Positions 21,880 to 33,200 of a stretch of 64,000 nucleotides of DNA are shown one piece after another. A program made the position numbers and the translations under genes. The first letter of the stretch is position 1; each line of letters starts with the position of its first letter. The stretch is from Erinaceus europaeus (lineage: Eukaryota; Chordata; Mammalia; Eulipotyphla; Erinaceidae), in contig NC_080168.1 in the NCBI RefSeq assembly GCF_950295315.1, positions 1,559,573 through 1,623,572 on the forward strand, written 5' to 3'. Under the pieces are notes generated by a model, which was not told where the DNA came from, did not search any database, and saw only the letters and a list, made by a program, of their open reading frames with translations.

Positions 21880-23449
21880 GTGAGTGTCCCCGCGTCCTCG
21901 CGGGCGGGCGGGCAACTTTCTCGCAGGACCGGGGCCTCGGGGTCCCGCGATGGGTGGGGCGCCGGCCCAGGGTCCCCACTGTCCCCCGCCATCCCGGGCC
22001 CGCCACTCTCTCCCTCGCCCTCCCCCCACTCCTCTCTGGTCGCCGACCTGTTCCGTCGCTTCTCGGTGGTCTCCTGTCCTCCCCCAACTCAAATCCGGGG
22101 GTCCCAAGCCTCTCTCGTTCCCATCCGCCTGGTCCTGGGACTTCTCGGTCCTTCCCTCTTCCTCCTCCTCCTCCTCCTCCGGTCCCCCATCCGGGATTTC
22201 CGCGCCCACATCCGGCAGTCCCGCGGCCCTGGGTCTCTGACCATCCCCCGGCCCACCCCCGCCCGCCGCGGCTTCCTGGGCCCGTGTCCCTGGAGCTCCG
22301 GCTCGGGCAGGACCGAGTGACCGCTGGCTCTCCGGGTGCGAGTGAGTGGAGCAGCCTCCGCCATGGGCCAGGCCGAGGAGGGAAGTGCTGGCGGCACAGC
22401 CACCTTGCTGTCCACCTCCAGCCTCCCTGGCGGCGGATAAGGCTGGGAAGAGGAGGACGTCCCCGGGCCACATCCGGAGCGACAGCTGCGACGGGGCCCA
22501 AAGTGAAGGCCTGAGCCGCGGATTCCTAGTCTCCGGCCCAGGGGGAGGGCTTGGCCTGCTCGCCCCCCCCCCCCCCCCACACACACACATGCAGACTCAA
22601 CCACCGCGGTCTCCAGAACTGAGGTCGTGGGCTGTGGTTCCTGTCGCCTCCGGCCTGCCTTCCGTCTGTCCCCTTGCCTTGGTCGCCCTCTTCTGCTGCT
22701 CTGGCCCCAGCCGGGTTGAGTTCCGCTTCTCGGCTGCCTTTGTTCTTCCTGGCTCCGTACTTAGCTGTGTGGTCACCGCGGCCACTGCCTGCGCCTAGTA
22801 GGCCCTCTGGTGTTTGCCAGGTGGTGGCCCCCCGGGGCATCTCGGTGAGGGCCGGCTCCCACTTGCCGTCTTTGCATCTCGGGGCACCCTGGCACCTGCT
22901 GAGCTCTGTGGAGCTCGTGCCGTCCCCTCTGCCTGTCCTCCTCTTGGGGGAAGCCAGCTCTGTCCGGGAAAGGCTCCTCTGGTCACTCCCGGGCAGAAGC
23001 TGGTGGCCGAGAAGTGCTGCCCCGGCACATCGGACGCTCCTTTGGCAGCAGACACAGAAGCACTTTGCCTCCTGCCCACCCATCCTCGCTGTACTGGGGG
23101 GTCCTGCAGGGACCCTGGGGGGAGGAGGCCCAGAGCCCCGGCGCAACCCCCTGTTCCTCTCCTGTGGTGTTGAGAAAGTTGTTTTCTCCTCTGTGAGTCG
23201 GGATTGGGGGGGGGAGTGCTGTTGTGAGGAAGAAGGGAGGCGTCGACAAGACCCCTGGCGTTGAGCGAGAGCACGGGCTGGAGGAGAGCCTTCTGCCTCT
23301 GCCGGCGCAGCTGGGGTTGGGGCTGCCAACAGTCTGCACCTGGGCTTCTGTGCTCACAGCGAGCCGCCCTTCCCCGACACCAGGTGCTCCCGAGGCCGGG
23401 CCCCTCAGCTCCGGCTGTACGTGAGCATCTAGCAGAAACTGAGCAGGAA

Positions 23450-23578
23450 GAAAGATGCACAGCACCGCTCCACCGCCAGTGAAGCCGCCCCCTGCGGGCG
23501 GGGGACCCGGGGCTTGAACCCAGGTGTGTGCCCTTGGTAGCATGAGTGCTTAACCAGGTGCACCAGCACTTGGCCCCA
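23450..23578 (-). repeat. Old tRNA-derived SINE, antisense
   Basis: GGGGCTTGAACCCAGGTG, then GCTTAACCAGGTGCACCAG: the reverse complement of a group B head. Confidence 0.6.
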
Positions 23579-23805
23579 GTGGTGTGCTGTTTAAAGCTTA
23601 TTTCCAAAGAGGAGAGCCGCAGTGGTGTGTTCTTTATAGCTTATTTCCAAAGAGGACAGCAAGAATTAGGACGTCGCTTTGGCACGTTGGCTGCCAGGCA
23701 GTGAGCTCAGAACCTCAAGTTTGAGAGTCCAGCACGTCAACCTTGCCGCCTGCCAGGTCTCGGGAAGGGTGTGTTAGCTGTAAGTAGTCATCAGAAAAAT
23801 TAACG

Positions 23806-23935
23806 AGGGGTAGATAGCATAATGGTTATGCAGAGAGACTGTCATGCCTGAGGTTCCCAAGTCCCAGGTTCAATCCCCCACATCATCATAGTCCAGAGCT
23901 GAGCAGTGCTCTAGTGAAAAGAAAAAGAAAAAGAA
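23806..23935 (+). repeat. Group D SINE, sense
   Basis: GGGGTAGATAGCATAATGG head, GGTTCAATCCCCC box B, CCAGAGCTGAGCAGTGCTC, then an AAAAAG-rich tail. Confidence 0.85.
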
Positions 23936-24837
23936 AAATTAGTGACAAATCTAAATTTCTGTTTCAGAACAAAAAGTATGAAGGACTTGGGGTGAGGTGA
24001 CAGAAACTTAGTAAAATTATCTGGGATTGGAAATAGTGTCTGGACGTTTTGTTTGACACGAGAAAGAAGGAGCACAACTAGGCCTAGGGGTTACTGAGCC
24101 AGGGGCCAGGCGTGTAGGAGGCACTCCGTCTTTTCCAGTGGCAGCCATCCCTGGGTCACACCTGCGGCTCAAAATAGAAAGTAGGTCTCAGTGGGAGGGG
24201 TGAGAGGCCCCGTCTCTCGAGGACCCCTCAGCGTCCGGGCAGGATGTGAGTGAGGCCCAGGCCACAGAGCTCAGAGCACCTCTCTGCGTGCGTCCCCCTT
24301 GGGGAGAAGGACCATTTGCACGAGGGCATTCTGCTCCTGTGCCCCCGGACACCTGTTTTGGTCTCACTTTGTTAAGAAGACTTTTTTTTTTCTTCTTTGT
24401 TTCTAGTCCATGATAGACATTGCTATTGCAGAAAAGAACTTTTGTCCTTGGAGAAAATCGCTTGTATCTTATGTCCTGCCACTTGACTAAGTTACCTTAC
24501 TCTAGAATTTTTTCAAAGAGTTTATTTATCACCCAGTGAGAAAACCAGGCCACCATGAGTCTGGCTACTCGGTGCAGGGGACAGAACTCAGGACCCTCTG
24601 TGAGGCTCTGTCTCTTATGGCGCCTCTCCCGCCACAGGATTCTTTGGGAGCCAAAGTATTTGTGTTTCCTACATATTCAGTCCTGTCGGCAAAACACCTT
24701 TGCGTTTCGTTTTTCATTTTCTTGCCCCACTGCATTATGTTCCTCTTGCCAGAGACTGACTAACTGATGAGACTGCAGTACATGGTTCTGTTTGGACCCT
24801 GAGTCAGTGAGAAGCATGGAAGAATTGAGACTGTCAA

Positions 24838-24952
24838 GGCCACAGAGGTAGCAACGGGCTGGTGTCGGGCAGCAGAGGTCCCAGGTTCAGTCCCTGGTAC
24901 CTCCATAAGCCAGAGCTGAGCAGTGCTCTGGTGAAGAGAGAGAGAGAGAGAC
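24838..24952 (+). repeat. Group D-like SINE, sense, diverged
   Basis: GTCCCAGGTTCAGTCCCTG, then AAGCCAGAGCTGAGCAGTGC, ending in a GA run. Confidence 0.7.
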
Positions 24953-25914
24953 AGTCAGAAAAGTTTGGACACTGAATTAAAAAGAATGAATGAGAAGCAG
25001 GAACAAAAAAGAACTATTAGGGAGCTGTTACTTTCTCCCGTGACAAGGCTTTGTTGCTTTCTTCATCCGGCATGCCCATCTGGGTGGGCACCTCTGTCTT
25101 TGGTCCCCAGAATGGCCTGAGCCCTGCTTCGTGTCTGTGGAGCTCGGCTGCCAGGCGTCACCTGTCCGAGAATATTAGTGGAGAGCTGCTCCATGCGTCG
25201 CTGGACTCCGAATGCTGTCCAGTCTGTCTTCCGTTCATTGTAAAGATTGATTTTGTAATTAATAGGTTGAGGGAGAGAGCCGGAGCACCATGCTGGCAAA
25301 CGCGTGCTGGTATTGGGACTCAGTGTCACGTGCGCGGGAGTCCCGCGTCCCAGCCACCCTGCCACATCTCGGTCTGCATCCGGGCTGGTGCCAACGGCTC
25401 CGGCGGGCGACCTCACTTGCTCCGGCGCCTTGTCTGCCCGGGCCGGACGGAGTCGGCCGCTGAGGCTGTCGCTCGGGGCTCCCATGGGCGGCTCCGAGGC
25501 CCCTTCTGTTCTTGCTTTCTCTTCTCTTCCTGCCTGTGGTCCCAGATTGGCCGGGTGCAGGGATTCACCCGCTTCATCCAGATTCTCAAACGGGGGACAT
25601 GACAGACTTGTGAGGGATTTGTTTCAAAAAGCCAGTCTTGGGGTCTTGTTTACCCCTCTTTCTTGTGTCTTCAGTTATTCTCTTCCTGATTTTTTTCCTG
25701 TTTCCTTCTGAGCCAGTTTGTTCATTTCTCACCATCATGACGGCCAGACTTCTGTCCTCAGGATTCTTCAGTCACTGAACTGAAGGCTGTGAAGTTTTGG
25801 CCGCAGACTTTATTTAGGGCTGTCTAGATAACGTGTGGCATTCCCTTTTGCTGCCCTCCTTGATCCAAGGGTTATTCAGGAATGCCCCCCCCCAAAAAAA
25901 AAAAAAGGTTGTTT

Positions 25915-26103
25915 TAAGGTTGTTTTAATGCTGACTGATTGACGGGAGGGGAGAGGCAGAGCCTCCCCTGCACACATGGTGCCACGGAGCGAATTTGGCC
26001 TCGCGCCTGGGAGAGAGGGAGAGACAGGGAGAGACAGGGAGAGAGAGGGAGAGACAGGGAGAGGGCCGGTGTGCTAGTCACTGCGCCACCTTCCTGAGCG
26101 CCG
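25915..26103 (-). repeat. Diverged antisense SINE with GGGAGAGACA array
   Basis: Group C-like remnant: CACACATGGTGCCACGG, then GTGCTAGTCACTGCGCCACC. Its middle is a decamer array GGGAGAGACA at about 26018-26060. Confidence 0.6.
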
Positions 26104-26376
26104 GGGCTTCACGCTCTGCTTTTGATCTTTCTCTCTAGCTTTGTTTTGTGTGTTGTCTCTCGTGCCAGGACGTGACAGCACTCAGTCCCTACCGCCCCTG
26201 AACAGAGCCCTCTGTCCTAGTAGTCTCAGAGCGGGGAGACACAGACAGCACAGCCCACTCCGCCGGAGCCTTGCCCAGCCTGAGCGCCCGCCCAGTGCAG
26301 GGGCCGCCGTGCAGGGGCCGCAGACCGAGCGCCCCGTGACAGGCGCGCGTGACAGGTGCGCTCCGCTGGCCGCCCG

Positions 26377-26398
26377 CCCCCCCCCCCCCCCCCCCCCC
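26377..26398 (+). repeat. C22 homopolymer
   Basis: Uninterrupted C run in GC-rich SEPTIN2 intron 1. Confidence 0.9.
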
Positions 26399-27007
26399 GC
26401 ACGCCCGTCTGGATCGCAGTCCGGACTGTCCAGCGGCCAGGAGGCCCCGCGTGTGGCGACCCTCTGCTCGTCTCGGCATCCCCCTCCTACTCAACCGCTC
26501 GCTCCCTGCGCTCTCTCCCCAAGGCTGTCTTCCTCCCGGTTCCTCCTGTGGCTGTGGCGTCTGCCGCCTTGGTCCTTCTCCCTGGGGTGCGTCTTCCAAG
26601 CCGCTTGCTGCCTCAGGCGGAACCCGCATTCGACTCGGCGGGAAACCAGTGACTTCTGGGCTGAGCAGGTCCTGTTGGAACGGCTGCCCTGCCACCCTGG
26701 TGGTGCTGTCGTCCAGGCCCCGGTGATGCCCCTCCCGCCCCCTCGGAGGCGGGGAGACGGGGGCACACTCGGGCGGGACCCCACCCACACGCCCTGGGCT
26801 CCGCAGCGTCGCTGGCCTCGCCTGTGTCCCGCCTGGACCCGCTGCCGGGCCGCCAGCCCGTCCCATCGAGGGCCGTGCGTGAGTCTGCGGCCTCGGTCCC
26901 GCGTGCCGGCATCGCTGTCCTCGAGTCGGGGCCGAGACCGCGGGAGGACGAGACCGCGGGAGGACACGGCCGCCACCTCACCCCGGCTTCTTTGTTTCCC
27001 TTCACAG

Positions 27008-27040
27008 GTGAGGGAGACAGACCCTGCAGAGATGTCGAAG
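27008..27040 (+). CDS. SEPTIN2: SEPTIN2 exon with start codon (residues 1-3)
   Basis: Acceptor TTCACAG, 24 nt of leader, ATG at 27032-27034, MSK, donor GTGAGAGG. Phase 0. Confidence 0.93.
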
Positions 27041-30000
27041 GTGAGAGGCCCTGTGGCGGGCCGAGCCGTCCCCTTCCTCAGTGCCGGCGTCTCGTCCCTA
27101 GACCCCTTCACAGGCGCTCCGTCTGCCCCCTCAGATCGCTCCCGGCAGACCGGTCTCCGTGCAGGCTAGCGACCTGCTGCTGTGAGGTGCTGGGCCTCTT
27201 GGGCTCGCCAGAGCGATTCCCCTCAGCTCTCGCAGATGCGTCCCGGGCTCCGAAGCACGTTACGCCGCGAGCCGCTGGGGGAAGCGGCACGTGTGCTTAG
27301 CCTTGCCAGACCTTTCTTCTGCTCCCGGGTTTGCGGGGTCCTGGGCGCCCACTAGCAGCTGGTGGGTGAGCCTCACGTCAGGTCTGTTTATTTTTTCCGC
27401 CCCACCCCCCCTTTTTTCTTTTAAGATTTTGTTTGTTTACTCATGAGAAAGAAAAGGAGAGAGAGAGAGAAGCAGACGTCCCTCTGGTACACGTGCTGCC
27501 GGCCATTGAGCTGGGGACCGCACGCCTGAGAGTCCAGCTCTGTACCCACCGCGCCACCTCCCGGATCACTTTCCAGCCGTTTACTTATCTTCCCTTTAGT
27601 TGCCTTATCGTTTTAGCGTTGTTATGTTAGCGTTGTTACTGTTGTTTACCATTGTTATTGTTGTTACTGATGTTGTTGGCTAGGACAGAGAAATGAAGGG
27701 GGAAGACAGAGAGGGCGAGAGAAAGACAGACCCCTGCAGACCTGCTTCCCCGCCTGTGGAGCGACCCCCCTGCGGGTGGGGATTCGGGGGCTCCAACCAG
27801 CATCCTTACTCCGGTCCTTGCTCTTGGCGCCATGCGCTCCCGCCCGCCCCGACCTTTTTAAACCTGTATTTTAATGAGACAGCTGAGCACTGCTCTGCTC
27901 TGACCTGTGGTGGCGCGGGGACGGGCTCGGCAGTCTCTGCAAGGCAGCTGATGACGCGGGGGTGCGTGTGTGTGCGTGTGTGCGTGTGTGCGTGTGTGCG
28001 TGTGTGTGTGTGTGTGTGTGTGGTCTCATTTCAGCAACAGCCAACGCAGTTCGTCAACCCAGAAACTCCTGGCTATGTCGGGTTTGCAAACCTCCCCAAT
28101 CAAGTTCACCGGAAGTCCGTGAAGAAAGGTTTTGAGTTCACGCTCATGGTGGTCGGTAAGGAGTCGGCCTGTTGATGGAACACTGTCTCCTCCCTGGTCG
28201 GCAGCAGCCGTGGCATCGCGGAAACGGCAGGACCGAATCACGCGGGTGTCTGTCCGTTGTTTTTGCCACGGGTTGGTTGTCCCGGGGCCCTGGTTCCTGG
28301 AGGGCACGGTGGCGCCCACCTCTCCAGGCAGTTGATTCTTTTCTTCTTCTTTGACACTGAGAGACGGGGAGGGGTTGGAGGGGCAGAGACACTGGCAGCA
28401 CTGCTCTGCCTCTTGTGACGTTTCCCCGTGTGTGTGGGGACAGAGAACTTGAGCCCGCGTCCTCGTGCATGGTGGCAGATGTCCTCTGCCGGGCGCACCA
28501 CCACCTAGCCCCTAAGTTGGGGGTTTGAAAGCAAAATTCTTGAGGAGTTTCAGCAGAAGGTAGTGGCGGGCTTTGCCGTCACTGACTCCACAGCTGCCCC
28601 TGCGCTGCCGGCCCCTCCCCTCTCTCCCACACTGGACACTGGGCAGCCTGACGTCAGGGCTGGGGCGTCGTGACTCGCACCTTGCTTTCTCTTAGAAGCA
28701 CCTGTGGACGGTGGCGGGGCTGGGGTGGGGGGAGCTTGAGAAGGGCCTGAGTGTCGGGGACAGAGAGAAATGGAGAGGGGGGGAGAAAGACAGACACCCG
28801 CAGACCTGCTTCACCGCCTGTGAAGCGACTCCCCTGCACGTGGGGAGCTGGCAGGCTCGAACCGGGATCCTTATGCCGGTCCCTGCGCTTTGTGCCACCT
28901 GCACTTAACCCGCTGCGCTACCGCCCGACTCCCTGGAATGTAGTCTTCTTGGGAAGTGAGGAACCGCCAGCCCACAGGAGATTTCAAGACATGGGAGTCA
29001 CTTAGAGATGCCATGAAAGGTGGGGGTCAGGCACCCCGGCACCAGCCCGCAGCAGTTTACAGCTCACAGATGGGCCCAGCGGGCAGCACGGGGTGAGGAG
29101 AGCCTTGCGGGGCGCGTGAACTGCCAGCAGTGTGGGTCCCAGGTCCCGGGTTGCTAGCGAACCCGGAGAGCCAGCCTGGAGCTTGAGGACCTGTCCCCTC
29201 TGCAGCCGGTCCCCCACACAGCGCTGGCCTGCCAGGCAGCTCTGCACAGCTGCTTAGTCCGCAGGGCCCGCCTCGCCCCGGCAGAGTGCGCTCCTGCATG
29301 GCGGGTTCGACGTTTGAGTTTTTTAGCCTGGCTGCTAAAAAGTAAAGCTTCCCGGAGCTGGAGTGGTGCCTCCGGTTAAGTGCACATAATACCACACGTG
29401 CTCAGGGACTTGGGTTCAAGCCCTCACTCCCCACCTTCAGGGGTTAAGCTTCATAAGTGGAGAAGCAGGTCTGCAGGTGTCTGTATCCCTCCCCTCTCAG
29501 CTTATTTCTCTGTCCTGTCCTAGAAAGTAGGAAAAAGTAAGTGTGGGAAAGCTGCTTGTGGGTGAAGGTCTGGGCCTCCTGCGGCCCTGTCCCTGATGGT
29601 TCACGGCCCGGGTGACCCCTCCTGCCCCCTGTCCCTGGGAATGGCGGGGGGGGGGGGCTGCCCGAGTCTCTGGCCCCCAGAGCCTGCTGTTGGCTCGTGC
29701 TGTGACGGCTGCAGACAGGCCTCCTGTGTGTCCTGTGTATCAGAATGAAAGCCGCCTCCTCAGCCCACCCCGAGCTTGTAAAGCAGTGGGGTCGTGTGTG
29801 TGGGACACGTCTTGTTTCTCGTAGTCGCTGACCTGCTCACGCTGACCGCAAGCCCCCATCTCCCTCCACTGAGACAGGAGGGTCTCCAACCCGCAGTCCC
29901 GTGGGGAGACCAGTAGTCTACACAGCCCCGGACGCTTGACCGTCACACGCGTGACCCCAAGACGTCCATTCTCATTCCAGGTGAATCGGGGCTGGGGAAG

Positions 30001-30263
30001 TCGACTCTCATCAACAGCCTGTTCCTGACCGACCTGTACCCCGAGAGGGTCGTTCCCGGAGCTGCAGGTGCGCCCTCACGGTGTGCTGGCTGTGTGTGTG
30101 ACCCGGCTCTGAGCCCGGCCCCACCGCGCTGGGGGTGGGGGGTGTCTTCTCCCGCTCTTCTGTATTTGGAAGTCAGCCTGGAGAGGGGAAGCCCCACGAG
30201 CATAAAAGAGTAGTGAGGTGATCTGCTGGACAGACACTGTCCCACCGCACACTGTCCTGAGCC

Positions 30264-30296
<33 letters not shown>

Positions 30297-33200
30297 GCAG
30301 TGGGCAGCCCCCTCTGCCCACATCTCATGCTTCACGGGAGGCTCAAGTGAAAATATCGATTCTTGGGAGAGCGGGTGGCCGCGGCCTGGGTAGCCCCAGG
30401 TCCCTGTCCTGCGGGAACACTCCTGTGTGGCCCAGCACGGGTCTCGTGCAGGCAGTGGCTCAGAAGCCGGCCTGCGCCCACAGGGCCGGGCCACCTGGCG
30501 CCAGGAGCCCCCGTGTTGAATTGGCTCACCCGCTGAACAGAAATGCTTGTTTCCGGTCTCCTTCCCAAGCATCCCTTTAGTCTTTTTTTTTTTTTTTTTA
30601 ACGTACATATGAAGAATTAAGGTTATTGCTTTTTGTTTGTTTTACCAGAGCACTGCTCAACTCTGCCTTATGGTGATGCTGGGGATTGAACTTGGGACCT
30701 TTGGTGCCTCAGGCATGAAAGTCACTTGACATTACCACTATGCTATCTCCCCAGCCCAAGTTAAGGGCAACACGTCTTGTTTCTCATAGTCGGTGATTCA
30801 AGAAAAGGCAGTGAGACTCCAAACTCAGGAGCCAGGCGATAGGCACTGGCTCTGGCCCCCAGCAGCTGGTAGCGGCCCCTTGGCTGAAGCTGCTTGTCCA
30901 CGTGTGGTCTGAGACATGGGTCCCCTGCCCCCTGGCCTCAACCTGCCGCTGGCTGGGACTGGGAGGGTTTGCACAGCCCCCGTGTCACCTTCTGGGAACC
31001 TCCCCAGCTGACAGAATGACCTTCACAGTCACTCATTGGAAGGAAGTAGCAGGTGGTTTCTCCACCCCGCAAAGTAGCTGAATTAAGATGCAGTTGAGGG
31101 GGCCGGGTGGTGGCGCACCAGGTTGAGCGCACATGTCACAGTGCGCAGGGACCCAGGTTCGAGCCCCCAGTCCCCACCTGCAGGGGGAGAAGCTTCACAA
31201 GTGGAGCAGGGCTGCAGGGGTCTCTGTCTCTCGCCCTCTCTAGCCCTCCCTTCCCTCTCGATTTCTGACTGTCCAATCAGTCAATAAAGATAATAATAAT
31301 TTTTTAAAAAAAGATGCAGTCTCTTACGAACTTGCTTCTTTTCTAGAGAAAATCGAAAGAACTGTGCAGATCGAGGCCTCGACCGTTGAGATTGAGGAGA
31401 GAGGGGTGAAGCTGCGTCTGACAGTGGTGGACACGCCTGGCTACGGGGACGCCATTAACTGCAGGGACTGGTGGGCTCTGCGGGGACTCTGAGGGGCCGG
31501 GGCTGTGCGTCTTAAGATTTGCCTGGGCTTGAGGGGTACGTGTGTAATAAGACAGCTAAGGCAAGTCAGTCACAATTTTTTATTTGCCACCAGGGTTATC
31601 GCTGGGGCTCGATGCGGGTACTATGAATCCACCACTCCCAGCAGGCCCCCCCACACACACCTTTTTTTCCTCTTTTATTTGCCTGGACAAAAACGGGGAG
31701 GAAAGAGACTGGCAGACCTGCTTCATTACCTGTGGAGCTTGCCTCCCTGCAGGGCACCACTGCCAAAGCCCCTCCATCACAGCTCCCCCCCCCCCCCGAC
31801 TGTGAGGTGGCGGTATCGTCCCACCCCCCCACCCCCCACCAGAGTTCTTGTCGGTCACGACTTTTTCAAGCGCTCCTTGTTTTAAAAAGAACATTTTTGT
31901 TGTTTTATTATGACTTTTTAATTTGTCTAATATTTGATAGGACAGAGAAGTTGAGAGGGGAAGGCGAGAGGCAGAGAGAGACACCTGCAGGCATGCCTTA
32001 CCACTTGGGAAGCTTCTCTCCTGTGGGTGGGGACCAGGAGCTTGAACCTGGGTCCTTGGGCATGGTGACAAGTGTGCTCACCTGGGTGTGCTCCTGCCAC
32101 CTCCAAAGCGTTCCTTTTTGTAAGGACTCGTTTCACATGAGGCAGATGTGGCATGTGAAGGAGGTCAGACTGGCAGCCTCGGGCCTGCGTGTCCGCCGCT
32201 CCCCACGAAGCTTCCTGGAGGCCGCAGCCGGGATGCACAGATGATGGGGTTGCACAGCACTCTGGGCGGGCAGGATGGCGGCCCCGGGCCCCCGTTAGCA
32301 CCTCTGCACACTCGAGGAAGTCGGGAAGCGGGGAGTGAGAGCGGCTCCCCCGACTGCACAGAAGTTCCAGGCTCAGACGGAGGGCGTGTGCCAGGGCAGG
32401 GCTGGGCCTTGCTTCTCTGGGGAGTCTCCCGAGCTCTGTGCCCTGCAGCCCCTTCACACTGTGACCCCGCTGACTCTGTGTGTGTATGTGTGGGGGCCTG
32501 TCTCCTTGACGTTGACGGTGTCTGTCCGCAGCTTCAAGACCATCATCTCCTACATCGACGAGCAGTTTGAGCGCTACCTGCACGACGAGAGCGGGCTGAA
32601 CCGGCGGCACATCGTGGACAACCGCGTGCACTGCTGCTTCTACTTCATCTCGCCCTTCGGCCACGGGTGGGTGTGGGCGTGGGCGTGGGTGTGGGTGCAC
32701 CGCAGGGGTGTGGGGGGGCTGGGCTCCCGTCTCTACCCTCTGCACACGGGATAGGGCGAGTGAGGGCGTCCTCCCCCGTTCACACAGGCTGAAGCCCCTG
32801 GACGTGGCGTTCATGAAGGCCATCCACAACAAGGTGAACATCGTGCCCGTCATCGCCAAGGCCGACACGCTCACCCTGAAGGAGCGAGAGCGCCTCAAGA
32901 AGCGGGTGTGTGTGGGGCGGGGGCGGGGGGCGTCCTGCCGGCTCGAGTGAGTGTGAGCGGCGCCCAGTGGCCTCTGTTCCGGGGAGGCAGGGGCAGCTGG
33001 GGTGGTTAGAGCGTCCCAGGCCCATCCTCTGCCAGTTCTTCAGGCTCCACTGCAGCTCTGAGCGGCGGCAGTCCTCCGGTAGCCCCCTCGTCCAGCGGCC
33101 TTTGGGGTCCCTCAGGGTGTCTCCCCGTGGCTCCTGTGTGCTCTCGCCCACCACCCCGTGTCCTCTGCCCCATGGGCTCTGGCTCTGCTTAACCCTCGGT

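Larger units (their letters stand above)
20800..22500. promoter_or_regulatory. CpG-island bidirectional promoter of HDLBP (minus) and SEPTIN2 (plus)
   Basis: Dense CpG between a minus-strand donor for HDLBP (GAGCGG|GTAAGG, exon end 21497) and a plus-strand donor for SEPTIN2 (GGCG|GTGAGTG, exon end 21879). Visible motifs: YY1-like GCCGCCATCTT near 21368 and 21569, NRF1-like GCGCCTGCGC near 21653 and 21683, GC boxes, and CTATATGG near 21620. Head-to-head, slightly overlapping HDLBP and SEPTIN2 starts are known in human. Exact start sites are not determined here. Confidence 0.78.
21880..27007 (+). other. SEPTIN2 intron 1, about 5.1 kb
   Basis: No coding exon recognised. It holds C16 next to CA at 22563-22588, old SINEs (23450-23578, 23806-23935, 24838-24952, 25915-26103), a two-copy duplication near 23578-23655 (TTATTTCCAAAGAGGA twice) and a GC-rich stretch with C22 at 26377-26398. 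Additional noncoding 5' exons cannot be excluded. Confidence 0.7.
27041..28034 (+). other. SEPTIN2 intron with SINEs and a TG array at its 3' end
   Basis: It contains group C (27421-27570) and old group A (27599-27850) antisense SINEs, then a (TG)n/(TGCG) array at 27961-28022 against the acceptor TTTCAG at 28034. Confidence 0.85.
28156..29980 (+). other. SEPTIN2 intron, 1.8 kb
   Basis: It holds an old antisense SINE (28340-28513), an antisense group A SINE (28754-28932) and a sense group B SINE (29346-29540). Nothing gene-like. Confidence 0.8.
30068..31346 (+). other. SEPTIN2 intron, 1.3 kb
   Basis: It contains a TCTG tetranucleotide array (30263-30298), an antisense group D SINE (30622-30759) and a sense group B SINE (31098-31309). 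Confidence 0.8.
31471..32531 (+). other. SEPTIN2 intron, 1.06 kb
   Basis: Two antisense SINEs (31575-31865 and 31885-32105) fill most of it. Confidence 0.8.

Noticed and set aside
21591..22514. Long frames on both strands near the HDLBP/SEPTIN2 promoter
   Set aside because: CpG-rich DNA lacks stop codons by chance; peptides are low-complexity Pro/Gly/Arg.
26141..27169. 342-codon frame upstream of and overlapping the SEPTIN2 start exon
   Set aside because: Runs through a GC-rich intron, poly-C and the acceptor in another frame; no family resemblance.
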